A stretch of 52,498 bases of DNA, taken from contig URHR01000005.1 of NCBI GenBank assembly GCA_900547725.1, forward strand, positions 1-52,498, given 5' to 3'. The notes under the pieces are model-generated. The model was given only the letters and a program-made list of their open reading frames with translations, searched no databases and was not told the origin of the DNA. Position 1 is the stretch's first letter, and every line of letters begins with the position of its first letter. Below, in pieces: positions 25,261 to 34,288 of this stretch. Made by a program: the position numbers and the translations under genes. This stretch comes from an uncultured Eubacteriales bacterium (GTDB taxonomy: Bacteria; Bacillota; Clostridia; Oscillospirales; CAG-272).

Positions 25261-26175
25261 TCAGCTCCTCCCCAGCATATGCCGCATGACCTTGACGGCG
25301 AACGCGGCTGTCTCAATCTCAAAGCCGCTCCCGAAATGCCGCAGGTTCAGCTCCATGTTGTAGATTCCGTTGTAGCCGATATCCTCCAGCGCCCGCATGG
25401 TGTCCGCCCAATCAATCGTTCCCGTCATGGGGATTTTATGTTGGTCAGTCAGCGTATCGTTATCGTTGAGGTGCAGAACCGTGATGTCTGCCCCCAGTCG
25501 ACGGATTGCCTCGGGCGGCTTAGGGAAGCCGAAACGGCTTGCCTTGTTGGTGTGCCCCGTGTCCATGCAGATGGTGAACCATTCGCGGTACGCGCTCGCC
25601 TGCCGGATGCGTTCGTTGACCTTCATGAATTCGTCCAGATTTCCGAAGAAGTCCACGCAATCGTACTGTACCGCGTCCCCGAACGTCTCGGTTGCAAGCT
25701 TCACACGGTACTTTGCCGCGTATGGCAGCATCCGCGTGAACTGGTCAAAGCTCAGCTCCCGCATCATCACGGGGTCGGGGTCCGGTCCGTGATGAATTGA
25801 GGTCGGGTTGTGAATCACACAGACGTTTGCGCCGAGCGCGCTTGCCGCCAGCAGATCCAACCGCGCGTTCTCCACCTGTGCATCATCCGCTTCCTTGTTG
25901 CCGAGGAAACCCTCGCCGCGCCCGTGGGTTTGCCCGACGATCAGCCCCAGCGATTCAGCGTATTTGCGCAGATCGGTGAAGTACGCCACAACCGCCTCGT
26001 CCCCCTGCGCATAGATTGAGGTCGGCTCGCGGTAGTCCCAGACCCGCTTATCAAAACGGTGCGTTGCGAAGTCCACCGAGTCCGCACCGATATGGGCGGC
26101 AATCTCCAACGCTTTTCTGTCTCCGTAAATTTCCTGTAAAATCCCGATTGAGATCCCGATTTTCCTGTTGCTCAT
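25261..26175 (-). CDS. Sugar phosphate isomerase/epimerase (xylose isomerase-like TIM barrel)
   Basis: 304-residue cytoplasmic protein of the AP_endonuc_2/xylose-isomerase-like superfamily. Metal-ligand and barrel motifs are visible: VIHNPTSIHHG, LATETFGD, CMDTGHTN and LHLNDNDTLTDQHKIPMTG. Members interconvert keto or aldo sugars or act on inositols using a divalent metal. It lies tightly between the beta-helix lipoprotein and the GH3 enzyme, so it probably processes a sugar released by them. The substrate is unknown. Confidence 0.85.
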   Translation of the reverse strand: MSNRKIGISIGILQEIYGDRKALEIAAHIGADSVDFATHRFDKRVWDYREPTSIYAQGDEAVVAYFTDLRKYAESLGLIVGQTHGRGEGFLGNKEADDAQVENARLDLLAASALGANVCVIHNPTSIHHGPDPDPVMMRELSFDQFTRMLPYAAKYRVKLATETFGDAVQYDCVDFFGNLDEFMKVNERIRQASAYREWFTICMDTGHTNKASRFGFPKPPEAIRRLGADITVLHLNDNDTLTDQHKIPMTGTIDWADTMRALEDIGYNGIYNMELNLRHFGSGFEIETAAFAVKVMRHMLGRS

Positions 26176-26196
26176 GCTTTCGTTCCGTTTCTGCCA

Positions 26197-28491
26197 TCAA
26201 TTTAATTTTACAAGACAAATACCGGTCAGATCAAACGCCAGATCCTTCGCCCACGCGCCCGTAATCGTCAGGCGGATCTGTGGCTGTTCCAACAGGTTGG
26301 CGGCAACACTGAAATCCAGACTGCCCGCCGTCCACTCTGTGCCGACCGTAACGCTCCCGGACTTCAGGGTGACCGTCTCCAAGCCGTAGCCGATCGTCAC
26401 CGTGAGCGGTACACTCTGATCGGACTTTGCCTTGAAGGTCACGCGGTAAGTGCCCGCACCGTACTTTTTAACCGCCTCGTTCAGCAGACAATGAATACCG
26501 GTCACATCGGTCTTTCCCGCATTTGCCGTGACATGAATCACCGTTGCGCCGTTCTCCTGCTTCGCCGTCAGTTCCATATGCCCCGGGCGGATCTCGGTGA
26601 ACTGCGAAAGAATTCCCGCATCGGGCAGGAGCAGATTGCCGTCCGTATCGTTCGGGGTCAGAATCAGGCGGTTGCCGTCGGTCGCGACCTTCTTTGCCAT
26701 GCCCGAGGAGACCAGCGAGGAAGCGGAGACATACGGAATACCGTTTCGCTCGACCGTTTCCGCCGTCTTGCCTGTGCGCAGTTCGCGTTGCGTCTGTTCA
26801 AACGGCAACAGAATGTCGCTTCCTTCGCGGAGCACAGGAGCGGCATAGAATACCTGCCATGCGCCGATCAGAACATTCAGGTCGTTTTGGTAGTTGACCA
26901 CCGATCTGTGCCTTTTGATCCCCGCTTTGAAATCGTCGGTCGTGCTGTAAGTGAATTCATGCGTGTCGGGATACCCGATCCAACCCCAATTGCGGTCGGG
27001 GAAAACATATCCCGCATAATTTCCCGCATACGTGTTCCGGGTCGGAGCGATCGACGAAACAGGAATGCCGTCAACCGAAACGTTTACCAAATTCACCCGG
27101 TAGTTCCCCGTTGCAAGGTTCTGGTAGAACACCGTCCGGATGCCGTCAATGTCGGGCAGATACACGTTTTTCAGGGTAAATCCGCCGTTGGCAGGAACTG
27201 CATTCTTGACGTTCTCAATGGTCAGAAAGCTGCGCGTATAGGTCACGTCCAAGGCGTACAGGTTGGTCACGGTGCTGTTATCAATCAGCGTTTGGTTGTC
27301 GGAACCGTTCATCTCGCAGTTAATGATGTGCTCATCCGCGCGGAATACATAAATATTTTCGAGCGAGGAATTGCGGACGTCGGTCTGCGGATAAAGTGCA
27401 TTGCAGGTTGTTCCGACCAGAATATCCTTGTAGTGAACCTCGTCCTCATACACCAACGCGTTGTCGCCGCAATACACAAAGCAGTGTTCCGCCAACGTAT
27501 TCCGGTTGTAATAGTTGAAGGACAACCCGTCGCTCGTCATCTGCGAGGAAAGCAGCTTGGTGTTGGTTATCCGGTTGTTCTTGGCATAGGTTCGCCCCCA
27601 GATTCCCTGCACGAAAATGTTAAAGCCGCGGGAATTCAGCAAATGCACGCCGTCCACCTTCACGTTGTTCGCGTTCCGGATGTACAGCATCCCGCTGAGA
27701 TCGCCCAAATCCTTCTTGTCATAATGATAAATGTCGCCAAAGGGGTCAACGATTGCGCCGCGCCCGATCACGCGGCAATCGTCAGCAGTAATCCGAATGC
27801 GTGCGTTGAGCACCGCCCCCGGCTTGATGTAAAGCGTAGTCCCCTTTTGGTTCAGCTCCAGAACGCCATCTTCCTCTTCACGCCAACCGTCCACAACAAT
27901 CGTGTTTGCCCCTTTGACGGGAATCTCGCTCTCCGGCTCGTCGGCAAACACGGCAAGCAGGGTGCTGTCTTTGTCGTTGAGGCGAATCATGAAGTAGTCA
28001 GGCTTGTCGAGGTAGACCGAAATCACACCCTTATAAAATTCGTTTCTGAACTTCTTTGCGGACGGGATCACCGAATAGCTTTCAAAATCGGTGTTGACCC
28101 GAATGTCCACACGCACGCCCCCGCCGTTCGCGTCGAAGGCAAAGGTGGAGAAGCGACGGTATTCGTCCGCCGAGGTGTCAAGCGGACTCCGCGTGGTGCG
28201 GCTCGCCATCGTGTGGTTATAAACCGGCAGGGTTGCGGTCTTGTCTCCCTGCGTCACGCTGACCGTGTAGAGATAATCCCGCTCAATCCGCTCGTCAAAC
28301 TCGGGATAAACAATCAGCGTGGACGGCTCTGCGCCTCCGTTTCCGTCGTCTGTTCCGTCGGTGTATCCGCGCGGCTTGGTTTCGGTTTCGCCCGGATTAT
28401 CCGCTCCGCCGCGGCAACCGACCAAGGCGCAGGAGATCAGCGTCAGCATTCCGAGCAGGAACGCGATTGCTCTTACCGTTTGCAATTTCAT
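26197..28491 (-). CDS. Beta-helix (GH28/GH49-like) lipoprotein
   Basis: 764-residue lipoprotein: lipobox LVGC with Cys26, then a low-complexity linker (ETETKPRGYTDG). An N-terminal beta domain (LIVYPEFDERIERDYLY) precedes a right-handed parallel beta-helix with GAVLNARIRI, RGAIVDPFGD, VDGVHLLNSRGFN and SDGLSFNYYNR...CGDNALVY. The SDG...GDN pairs sit where clan GH-N (GH28/GH49) catalytic Asp residues lie, but GDD is GDN here. A C-terminal jelly-roll-like domain is likely carbohydrate binding. ATG 28491 follows GGAGGAATTGCC. It is predicted to act on an external polysaccharide; the family is assigned from motifs only. Confidence 0.78.
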   Translation of the reverse strand: MKLQTVRAIAFLLGMLTLISCALVGCRGGADNPGETETKPRGYTDGTDDGNGGAEPSTLIVYPEFDERIERDYLYTVSVTQGDKTATLPVYNHTMASRTTRSPLDTSADEYRRFSTFAFDANGGGVRVDIRVNTDFESYSVIPSAKKFRNEFYKGVISVYLDKPDYFMIRLNDKDSTLLAVFADEPESEIPVKGANTIVVDGWREEEDGVLELNQKGTTLYIKPGAVLNARIRITADDCRVIGRGAIVDPFGDIYHYDKKDLGDLSGMLYIRNANNVKVDGVHLLNSRGFNIFVQGIWGRTYAKNNRITNTKLLSSQMTSDGLSFNYYNRNTLAEHCFVYCGDNALVYEDEVHYKDILVGTTCNALYPQTDVRNSSLENIYVFRADEHIINCEMNGSDNQTLIDNSTVTNLYALDVTYTRSFLTIENVKNAVPANGGFTLKNVYLPDIDGIRTVFYQNLATGNYRVNLVNVSVDGIPVSSIAPTRNTYAGNYAGYVFPDRNWGWIGYPDTHEFTYSTTDDFKAGIKRHRSVVNYQNDLNVLIGAWQVFYAAPVLREGSDILLPFEQTQRELRTGKTAETVERNGIPYVSASSLVSSGMAKKVATDGNRLILTPNDTDGNLLLPDAGILSQFTEIRPGHMELTAKQENGATVIHVTANAGKTDVTGIHCLLNEAVKKYGAGTYRVTFKAKSDQSVPLTVTIGYGLETVTLKSGSVTVGTEWTAGSLDFSVAANLLEQPQIRLTITGAWAKDLAFDLTGICLVKLN

Positions 28492-28514
28492 GGCAATTCC
28501 TCCGTTTTCGGGGT

Positions 28515-30596
28515 TCAGTTGATTTTTGTCAGGGACAGGTGCTTTACGTCGAATTCTTCCACCGCGCATTCACCGTTCCCGTTGATGATAATCGCGATCT
28601 TCGGCTCGTCGAGATCTTCCTCGCGCACCGCGACATCCAAGGAACAGGCGCTCCATGCCGCCGTCAGCGGGAAGCATCGCTCTGCGGCGACACGGTTGCT
28701 GTAATCAATCGCCGCGCGGATTGGCTTTTCCTCTGGCGAGCGCACGTCAAAGTCCAGACGGTAAGTCCCCGCGCCGTATTTCCGCACCTCTTCCCCGATC
28801 AGGCGGAAGAGTCCGACGCTCTTGTGGTGAAACGTGTTGATCACGCGGAAAACCGTTTCCCCATTCTCGCGCAGGGTCACCAGATGCGAGGCATAGCAGA
28901 TGTACTCGGTGTACTTCGAAACAATCCCGCTGTCGGGCAGGAGCAGATTGCCGCGAGGAACATTCGGAGTCAGAATCAGACGGTTCTCCGCCCGTTCAAC
29001 CGACTTCGCCATGCCGCTCCCCGTAAGATCGGAAACGCGGACGTAAGCAATCCCATCGCGCAGGACGGTCTCCGCCATGCATGCGGCGCGAAGTTCACGC
29101 CACAGAGTCTCTGCAGGCAGGAGAATCTCTCCCCCCTCAAACCGGATCGGTTCGGGGAAGAAGATCTGCCAATGCCCGACACAGACATTCAACGTATTCC
29201 GGTAATCCGCCGTTTCCCGCGCGGACGGAATGCAGGGATCAAAATCCCCCTCGGTCAGGTAGCGGAAGCTGTGCCCGGCAGGAACTACCGCACCGCCGAC
29301 CGTTTCGGGCGTAATGTCCCGCAACAGAATGCCGTCCACGGAGCAGTTTTTCAGCGTGACCTTATAGTCCCCCGCCGCAATGTTCCGATAGAAATCGCAG
29401 GTCAGCGTGTCGGAGAGTTTCCGCAACCAGACGTTTTCCACCGTCAGCCCCTCGCCGATTGTGACCGCAGGGTTCGACTTCGGAAGCTCCACGAACAGGA
29501 AATACGGCGTAAAGGTGATATCCACCGCAGAGAAATTGCGGATGGTATGGTCCTGCGAGCGTGTGATCCCGTTCTCTCCGCCCATGGTAACGTTTATCAA
29601 TCCCTCGTCGGCGCGGAATACGTAGATATCCTCCGCCGAAGAATCCACAACATCGGTCTGCGGATAAAGTGCATTGCAGGTTGTGCCGACGGTGATATCC
29701 CGATAATGCGCATACTCCTCGTAGACCAACGCGTTGTCGCCGCAATAGACGAAGCAATGCTCCGCGCGGGAATTCTTCGCGTAGTAACAGAAGGTAATGC
29801 CGTCGCTCGACATCTGTGTGGAAAGGATTTTGACATTCCGCACCAGATTGTCGGTTGCCCAGATCTCCTCCCATGTGCCGATGACCTCAAGGTTGAACGC
29901 CTTTGCATCCAGAAGGTGAACGCCGTCAACCAACGTGCGGTTGACGCTCTTTATCAGTATCACCCCTCCCGTGTCAAGCTCGGCGGCGCTGTAGCGGTAG
30001 ATGTCCCCCACGGGATCTACAATCGCGCCGCGCCCGATGATGCGGCAGTCGTCTGCAAGTACCTGTATCCGCGCGTTCAGAACCGCACCTGCAGGGATGT
30101 AAACGGTGGTGTGAGGCTCGGTGAGCGTCAGAACGCCTCCCTCTACCTCCTGCCAACGGTCAACCACAATCGTCTTTTCGTCCGCGCGAGGAAGCTCGGT
30201 CTCGGGCGCGTCCGCAAAAACGGCAAGGTTGGTGTGATCCCCGCCGTCCAGACGAATCACAAAATAGTCGGGACGATCCAGATAAACCGAGATAACCCCG
30301 TCCTTAAAACTGTGACGGAAGCGCTTCCGCGCAGGCATGACCGCGTAGTCATGAAAATCACGTCCGACCCGAATGTCCACGCGCACCCCCTCTCCCGCAA
30401 ATGCGAAGGTGGAGAACCGACGGAATTCATCGGCGCGTCTGCCGTCGATCGGGTTGCGGTTGACGCGGCTGTCTTCGGTATGGTTGTAAACCGGAAGTGT
30501 TTCGGTGCGCGTCCCCTGCGTTACGCTGACATGATAGAGGTAGTCCCGTTCAATGCGCTCATCGAATTCGGGATAAATAATCAGTTGGTTTTCCAT
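28515..30596 (-). CDS. Cytoplasmic paralogue of the beta-helix GH28/GH49-like protein
   Basis: 693-residue protein co-linear with the lipoprotein that follows it, sharing the starts YPEFDERIERDYLY and VSVTQG, RGAIVDPVGDIY and SDGITFCYYA...CGDNALVYE. It begins directly at the beta domain (MENQLIIYPEFDE) with no signal peptide or lipobox, so it should stay inside the cell. ATG 30596 has AGGAGAAACC before it. The same SDG and GDN residues are kept. The two probably split work on one substrate: the lipoprotein outside, this one on imported fragments. That split is inference. Confidence 0.76.
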   Translation of the reverse strand: MENQLIIYPEFDERIERDYLYHVSVTQGTRTETLPVYNHTEDSRVNRNPIDGRRADEFRRFSTFAFAGEGVRVDIRVGRDFHDYAVMPARKRFRHSFKDGVISVYLDRPDYFVIRLDGGDHTNLAVFADAPETELPRADEKTIVVDRWQEVEGGVLTLTEPHTTVYIPAGAVLNARIQVLADDCRIIGRGAIVDPVGDIYRYSAAELDTGGVILIKSVNRTLVDGVHLLDAKAFNLEVIGTWEEIWATDNLVRNVKILSTQMSSDGITFCYYAKNSRAEHCFVYCGDNALVYEEYAHYRDITVGTTCNALYPQTDVVDSSAEDIYVFRADEGLINVTMGGENGITRSQDHTIRNFSAVDITFTPYFLFVELPKSNPAVTIGEGLTVENVWLRKLSDTLTCDFYRNIAAGDYKVTLKNCSVDGILLRDITPETVGGAVVPAGHSFRYLTEGDFDPCIPSARETADYRNTLNVCVGHWQIFFPEPIRFEGGEILLPAETLWRELRAACMAETVLRDGIAYVRVSDLTGSGMAKSVERAENRLILTPNVPRGNLLLPDSGIVSKYTEYICYASHLVTLRENGETVFRVINTFHHKSVGLFRLIGEEVRKYGAGTYRLDFDVRSPEEKPIRAAIDYSNRVAAERCFPLTAAWSACSLDVAVREEDLDEPKIAIIINGNGECAVEEFDVKHLSLTKIN

Positions 30597-30724
30597 TGGT
30601 TTCTCCTGTTTCGGATATTTACGGCAAATCAAAGAATTCATACATCATGCGTTCGTATGTTTTCCTTGAGTTGCGGGAAATAGATGCTATAGGAATTCAT
30701 TCAGGACGTTCGGTGGAACAAATT

Positions 30725-30913
30725 TATCCCCCCTCATCAGTCGCTAACGCGACAGCTTCCCCCCGAGGGGAAGCCTTTTGTCAAGGCGCTTTTCGTTTTC
30801 CAAAACAACCTGAATCGAGAAAAAACAGGAATCATATTTAGAGTACAGCACTCTGCATAGCAGGCTTCCCCTTGGGGGGAAGCTGTCACGCGAGTGACTG
30901 ATGAGGGGGGATA
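30725..30913. repeat. MITE-like element with 51-base inverted repeats
   Basis: Arms at 30725-30775 and 30863-30913 are near-perfect inverted repeats (about 45 of 51 bases). Each carries a CTTCCCC/GGGGAAG hairpin and the end TCATCAGTCGC/GTGACTGATGA, bounded by CCCCCC. The 87-base core has no gene. It resembles non-autonomous palindromic repeats scattered in gut Clostridia genomes; whether it moves is unknown. Confidence 0.7.
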
Positions 30914-30957
30914 TATTTTATCCCACCATTATTCATCATTGATTTCTTCTTACTACG

Positions 30958-31007
30958 GAAAATCCCCGCCGCTCCGCTCCACTCGAATAATCCGACGGAG
31001 CGGCGGG
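30958..31007 (-). terminator. Terminator after the 46-aa gene
   Basis: A 12-base G+C stem (CCCGCCGCTCCG with its complement) followed on the minus strand by ATTTTCC. It probably ends the transcript from copy 2 of the activator site, or partly so. Confidence 0.6.
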
Positions 31008-31017
31008 AAACTTAAGG

Positions 31018-31158
31018 TCAGTTGCCGAACAGGTCGTTGAACGCCGCCTTGTCCTCCTTCAACTCATCAAATGCCCTTACGGAAACAGAGGTCGCAATGA
31101 TGTCATCAATTTCCATCGTGACAACATTCATTTCGGCTTTTGCATACAGTTTTTTCAT
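31018..31158 (-). CDS. Small conserved-looking protein, 46 aa
   Basis: 46-residue acidic peptide starting MKKLYAKAEMNVV with IDDIIATSVSV in the middle, preceded by AAAGGAG at ideal spacing. It lies 18 bases after the surface-protein stop, so it is co-transcribed. Similar short proteins of the form MKK.Y..PE...V.....DVI.TS occur near surface proteins in Clostridia, from memory. Function unknown. It has no signal peptide or Cys. Confidence 0.6.
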   Translation of the reverse strand: MKKLYAKAEMNVVTMEIDDIIATSVSVRAFDELKEDKAAFNDLFGN

Positions 31159-31176
31159 TTCGGTACTCCTTTCCAA

Positions 31177-32589
31177 TCAGGACGCCGCGCGGGTGTGCGT
31201 GTAAGCGCCCGCAGTCGTAGCGCAGACCTTTCCGTCCACGGTTGTGCAAGCCTTCACGGTAAATGCCGTGCCATCCGCAACATCGGTTACAACAAAGGTG
31301 AAGAAATAGTATCCCTCGGGAGCTGCTTTGTCTTTCCCGTTTTCCTTGATGGACTCATAGAGCCACGTGCACTTGATCGCATCCGTGCCGACGGTTTTGT
31401 CGCCAACGGTGATTTCAAAGCCGAGCGCGGTAATCAGGTTAAGGTCGACCTTTTTAATCAGACCCACAAAGCGGAGATCGTTGCTGCCGTCCGTTGCGGG
31501 CTGTACGCCAACGAGTTTCACGGTCGGAATTGCGGATGCGCCGTAGCAACCGCTGTTAATAATCGCTTGATTATAAGATTCTGTATAATCGGCAAAGGCA
31601 AAGTGGTTATCTCCCAATGGATTCGTTACAGTGGTAACGGTATTCATGGGAACGCCTTGTTTGTACCCGTTACTTGAATTTTCAACATACCAAGTTGCGC
31701 CTTGCTCAGGATCATTTGCTCCCTTGAAGCGATAGATTCCAAGCGGCTTCAATGTGACTGCCGCATCCATAGACCCACTCGCCTGAAGAACAGACCCGGT
31801 AACATCTATGAAAGAAGGATGAGCCGCAAATCCGCCTTCAATATAACCGATCAATCCACTCGTAAAAGCACAATCGCTTGCACCTTTCAAGACCCGAACG
31901 CTTTCTTCAATCGTACAGTTATTGATAGACAGCTTTGCATTCTTAACACCATCGTTGGCATATGCACCAATTAACGCTCCGAGAGCGCCTTTTCCACCCT
32001 CGGCACAGGTAACAATACCGTTTTTCATGGTAATGTTATCTATTGTAAGGTTTTCTTTGACACACCCAATCAGACCTCCAATGCCCGCTCTTGCAAAGAT
32101 GGGGTCATTCGCGGTATTTGTTCCGCGAACATAGAAGCCGTCAACGGTAAGATTTTTGATAGATGCGCCAAATGCCGCATACGGAAACAGCCCCGCCTGA
32201 CCGTCACGGAAAGAGCCGTCCACGATAACGCCCTTCAGCGTGTGATTGCCACCTTCAAAAGTTCCTTTGAACCACAGCCAGTTGGTATTGGAATAATTCA
32301 ATTTAACTGCGTTTTCTTGTTTGTACCAATCCGCCACTGTTGTATCATTGAACGTGATATCATGCAACAGCGTAACGGTTCTTCCTTCAAACTGTCCGGC
32401 TACTCCGGTTTTGAAGGCCGCTTCAAAGAACGCCATATAATCCGCCGCCGTGGAAATCGTCGGATTTGTATCGTTGACATTAAACGTATTGGCAACGGCT
32501 TCCTCGCCATCCGCCAACACAGGGAGCGCGGGGATCAGGGTTGCCAGAAGCAGAACGGCAGCCAATAAAAAGCTAATTCTCTTTTTCAT
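31177..32589 (-). CDS. Secreted surface protein, paralogue of the 18340 gene
   Basis: 470-residue exported protein: signal peptide MKKRISFLLAAVLLLATLIP, then a domain that follows its paralogue closely (NPTISTAADYMAFF, VTLLHDITFNDTT, GGNHTLKGVIVDG, IKNLTVDGFYV, GGLIGCVKENLTIDN). The B repeats and anchor tail of the paralogue are absent and replaced by another ~100-residue C-terminal domain (VKLVGVQPATDGSNDLRFVG...) found in many secreted gut Clostridia proteins. ATG 32589 follows GGAGGGAAAC. It is co-oriented with the two esterases and probably acts outside the cell in polysaccharide handling; ligand unknown. Confidence 0.8.
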   Translation of the reverse strand: MKKRISFLLAAVLLLATLIPALPVLADGEEAVANTFNVNDTNPTISTAADYMAFFEAAFKTGVAGQFEGRTVTLLHDITFNDTTVADWYKQENAVKLNYSNTNWLWFKGTFEGGNHTLKGVIVDGSFRDGQAGLFPYAAFGASIKNLTVDGFYVRGTNTANDPIFARAGIGGLIGCVKENLTIDNITMKNGIVTCAEGGKGALGALIGAYANDGVKNAKLSINNCTIEESVRVLKGASDCAFTSGLIGYIEGGFAAHPSFIDVTGSVLQASGSMDAAVTLKPLGIYRFKGANDPEQGATWYVENSSNGYKQGVPMNTVTTVTNPLGDNHFAFADYTESYNQAIINSGCYGASAIPTVKLVGVQPATDGSNDLRFVGLIKKVDLNLITALGFEITVGDKTVGTDAIKCTWLYESIKENGKDKAAPEGYYFFTFVVTDVADGTAFTVKACTTVDGKVCATTAGAYTHTRAAS

Positions 32590-32780
32590 GTTTCCCTCCG
32601 TCATCATGTTTTGTGATTTATGAAACGCTTTGCGGAATCAACTGCGGGTCGGGCGCTTCGAGTGGATTCGGTCTCCCGCCCACAGCCGCTATCCCCCGCA
32701 AAGTTTTCAACAAGTGTAGGTGTGTGATAGGATCGGATTGTCCGTGCAGCACACCCTCGTCCGACGTATCACGACGCGCA

Positions 32781-34265
32781 TCAGGTTTTCTCCGGCTTCT
32801 GCATCAGCATATAGGTTTCGGGATTGCCCGAACTGCCTGCGTGCGTGGTGTTCTGCTTGAAAATAATCCGCTTGGTCACATTCGAACCAATACTGTTATA
32901 GAACGCCATCACGCCGGACGGAGTCGCGACATAATCCCCCATTCCCGCCGAGTCGATGTAGACATCACAGGATATCCGCTTGGCGAAATTCACGCTGTCG
33001 TAGTACTCCAGAGCCTCGGTATAGGCGGGCATATAGGTGCTTGCCTGTCTGCCGTCCGCACCGCAACCGCCGATGTCACAGAGCCACGGGCAGTAGAGGG
33101 TCATCAGCGTAATCCCCGGTTCAAGTGCCGCAACCGCCGCAGACTGGAAACCGCCCTGACTGCCGCCCGAGACCGTCAGCGTCTTTTTTTCGCTCCATAG
33201 CCCCCGGAAGCGCTCGTCAGATCCGTTCTCACCGAAATACAGCTTCAGAAACCGCATTCCCTGAATATCCCGCAGAATCATTTCGCGGAAGTAGACCGTT
33301 TCACGCGCGGCATTGTATTCCTCGTTGAAGCCGTACCGTTTCAGCTTGCCGTTTGCCAGATTCGTATAGTACCACGACGGCTGATTCAGTTCCATACTGT
33401 GCGCCGCCACATTCAACGACACCTTGCCCGCGCGGCATTCCTTGGTCAGATCCCCGACTCCCGCGCCGTTGTAGTTGACGTGCAGTCCGAGCGAACCCGC
33501 CTTGGCATTTTTCGGCACAGAGAGATACGCCGAGACATAATTGCCCCACGTATTCTCCGCGCAGAAGCGGATTTTCACGGCATAAACCGTAAACGCGGGG
33601 TTGGGAGACTGCACCTCCTTTGCCTCCAGCAGATCGGGCGCAGTTCCCTCCAATTTTGCCAATTGGGACTGCCAGAATGCATCAAAGTCGGCAGGTTCTG
33701 CCTTGTTTTTCCGGATTTCGGAAACGCCCGCGCCTGCGCCGCCGTTGAACTGCTCCACGCCGTCAATCGGCTTGCCGTCCTTGTCGCAAGCGGTCACCTG
33801 AAGGCTCACGAAACCCGCAACGCCGATTTTGGTTGTCAGCGTAAACACGCCGGTTTTGCCGTCGGCGTACCCTGTCTCGGTTGTCCTGCCGTCGTCCGCC
33901 GCAAGCACATATTGGAATTTCGGACAGGAAGCCGTTTTGCCGTCGGCAGTCAGACGGACGGTGAATTTCATGTCCTCGCCCACCGCATAGGAAAGCGCGT
34001 TCTTGTCGGTCACGCCCACAAACAGCTTTTTGTCCGCCTTGACCGTTTCAATGTCCACCTTCGGGATCACCTCTTCCTTTTTTCCATCCGTTGTCGTTTC
34101 GCCGCCCGCCTGCGTTGTCTCGGGCGGCCCTTCCGTGTATGCCCGCGGGCGGGTTTCGGCCGTCCCTGTGGGCGGTTCGGTTGCTCCTCCGCACCCCGTG
34201 AGAAGAACCGCGCCCAAAAGGCAAAGCAATCCCGCGCGGAGCAGTTTGTTGTTCCATTGCTTCAT
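32781..34265 (-). CDS. Acetylxylan esterase-like (AXE1) lipoprotein 2
   Basis: 494-residue lipoprotein (lipobox LTGC, Cys25). A variable linker with RPRAYTEGPPETT and a beta domain precede the alpha/beta hydrolase of the AXE1/cephalosporin-deacetylase family. A triad is visible: nucleophile Ser in GGSQGGFQS, Asp in AGMGDYVATP, His in QNTTHAG. It is predicted to remove acetyl groups from xylan or another polysaccharide at the outer cell surface. A tandem copy lies 23 bases upstream, so the two are co-transcribed. AAAGGAG precedes the ATG. Confidence 0.88.
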   Translation of the reverse strand: MKQWNNKLLRAGLLCLLGAVLLTGCGGATEPPTGTAETRPRAYTEGPPETTQAGGETTTDGKKEEVIPKVDIETVKADKKLFVGVTDKNALSYAVGEDMKFTVRLTADGKTASCPKFQYVLAADDGRTTETGYADGKTGVFTLTTKIGVAGFVSLQVTACDKDGKPIDGVEQFNGGAGAGVSEIRKNKAEPADFDAFWQSQLAKLEGTAPDLLEAKEVQSPNPAFTVYAVKIRFCAENTWGNYVSAYLSVPKNAKAGSLGLHVNYNGAGVGDLTKECRAGKVSLNVAAHSMELNQPSWYYTNLANGKLKRYGFNEEYNAARETVYFREMILRDIQGMRFLKLYFGENGSDERFRGLWSEKKTLTVSGGSQGGFQSAAVAALEPGITLMTLYCPWLCDIGGCGADGRQASTYMPAYTEALEYYDSVNFAKRISCDVYIDSAGMGDYVATPSGVMAFYNSIGSNVTKRIIFKQNTTHAGSSGNPETYMLMQKPEKT

Positions 34266-34288
34266 AGAAAGCTCCTTTCCGCCTCGGT

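Noticed and set aside
28467..30683. 738-codon open frame on the plus strand
   Set aside because: Antisense to the beta-helix gene that shares domains with its neighbour; the antisense product has no recognisable motif or ribosome site.
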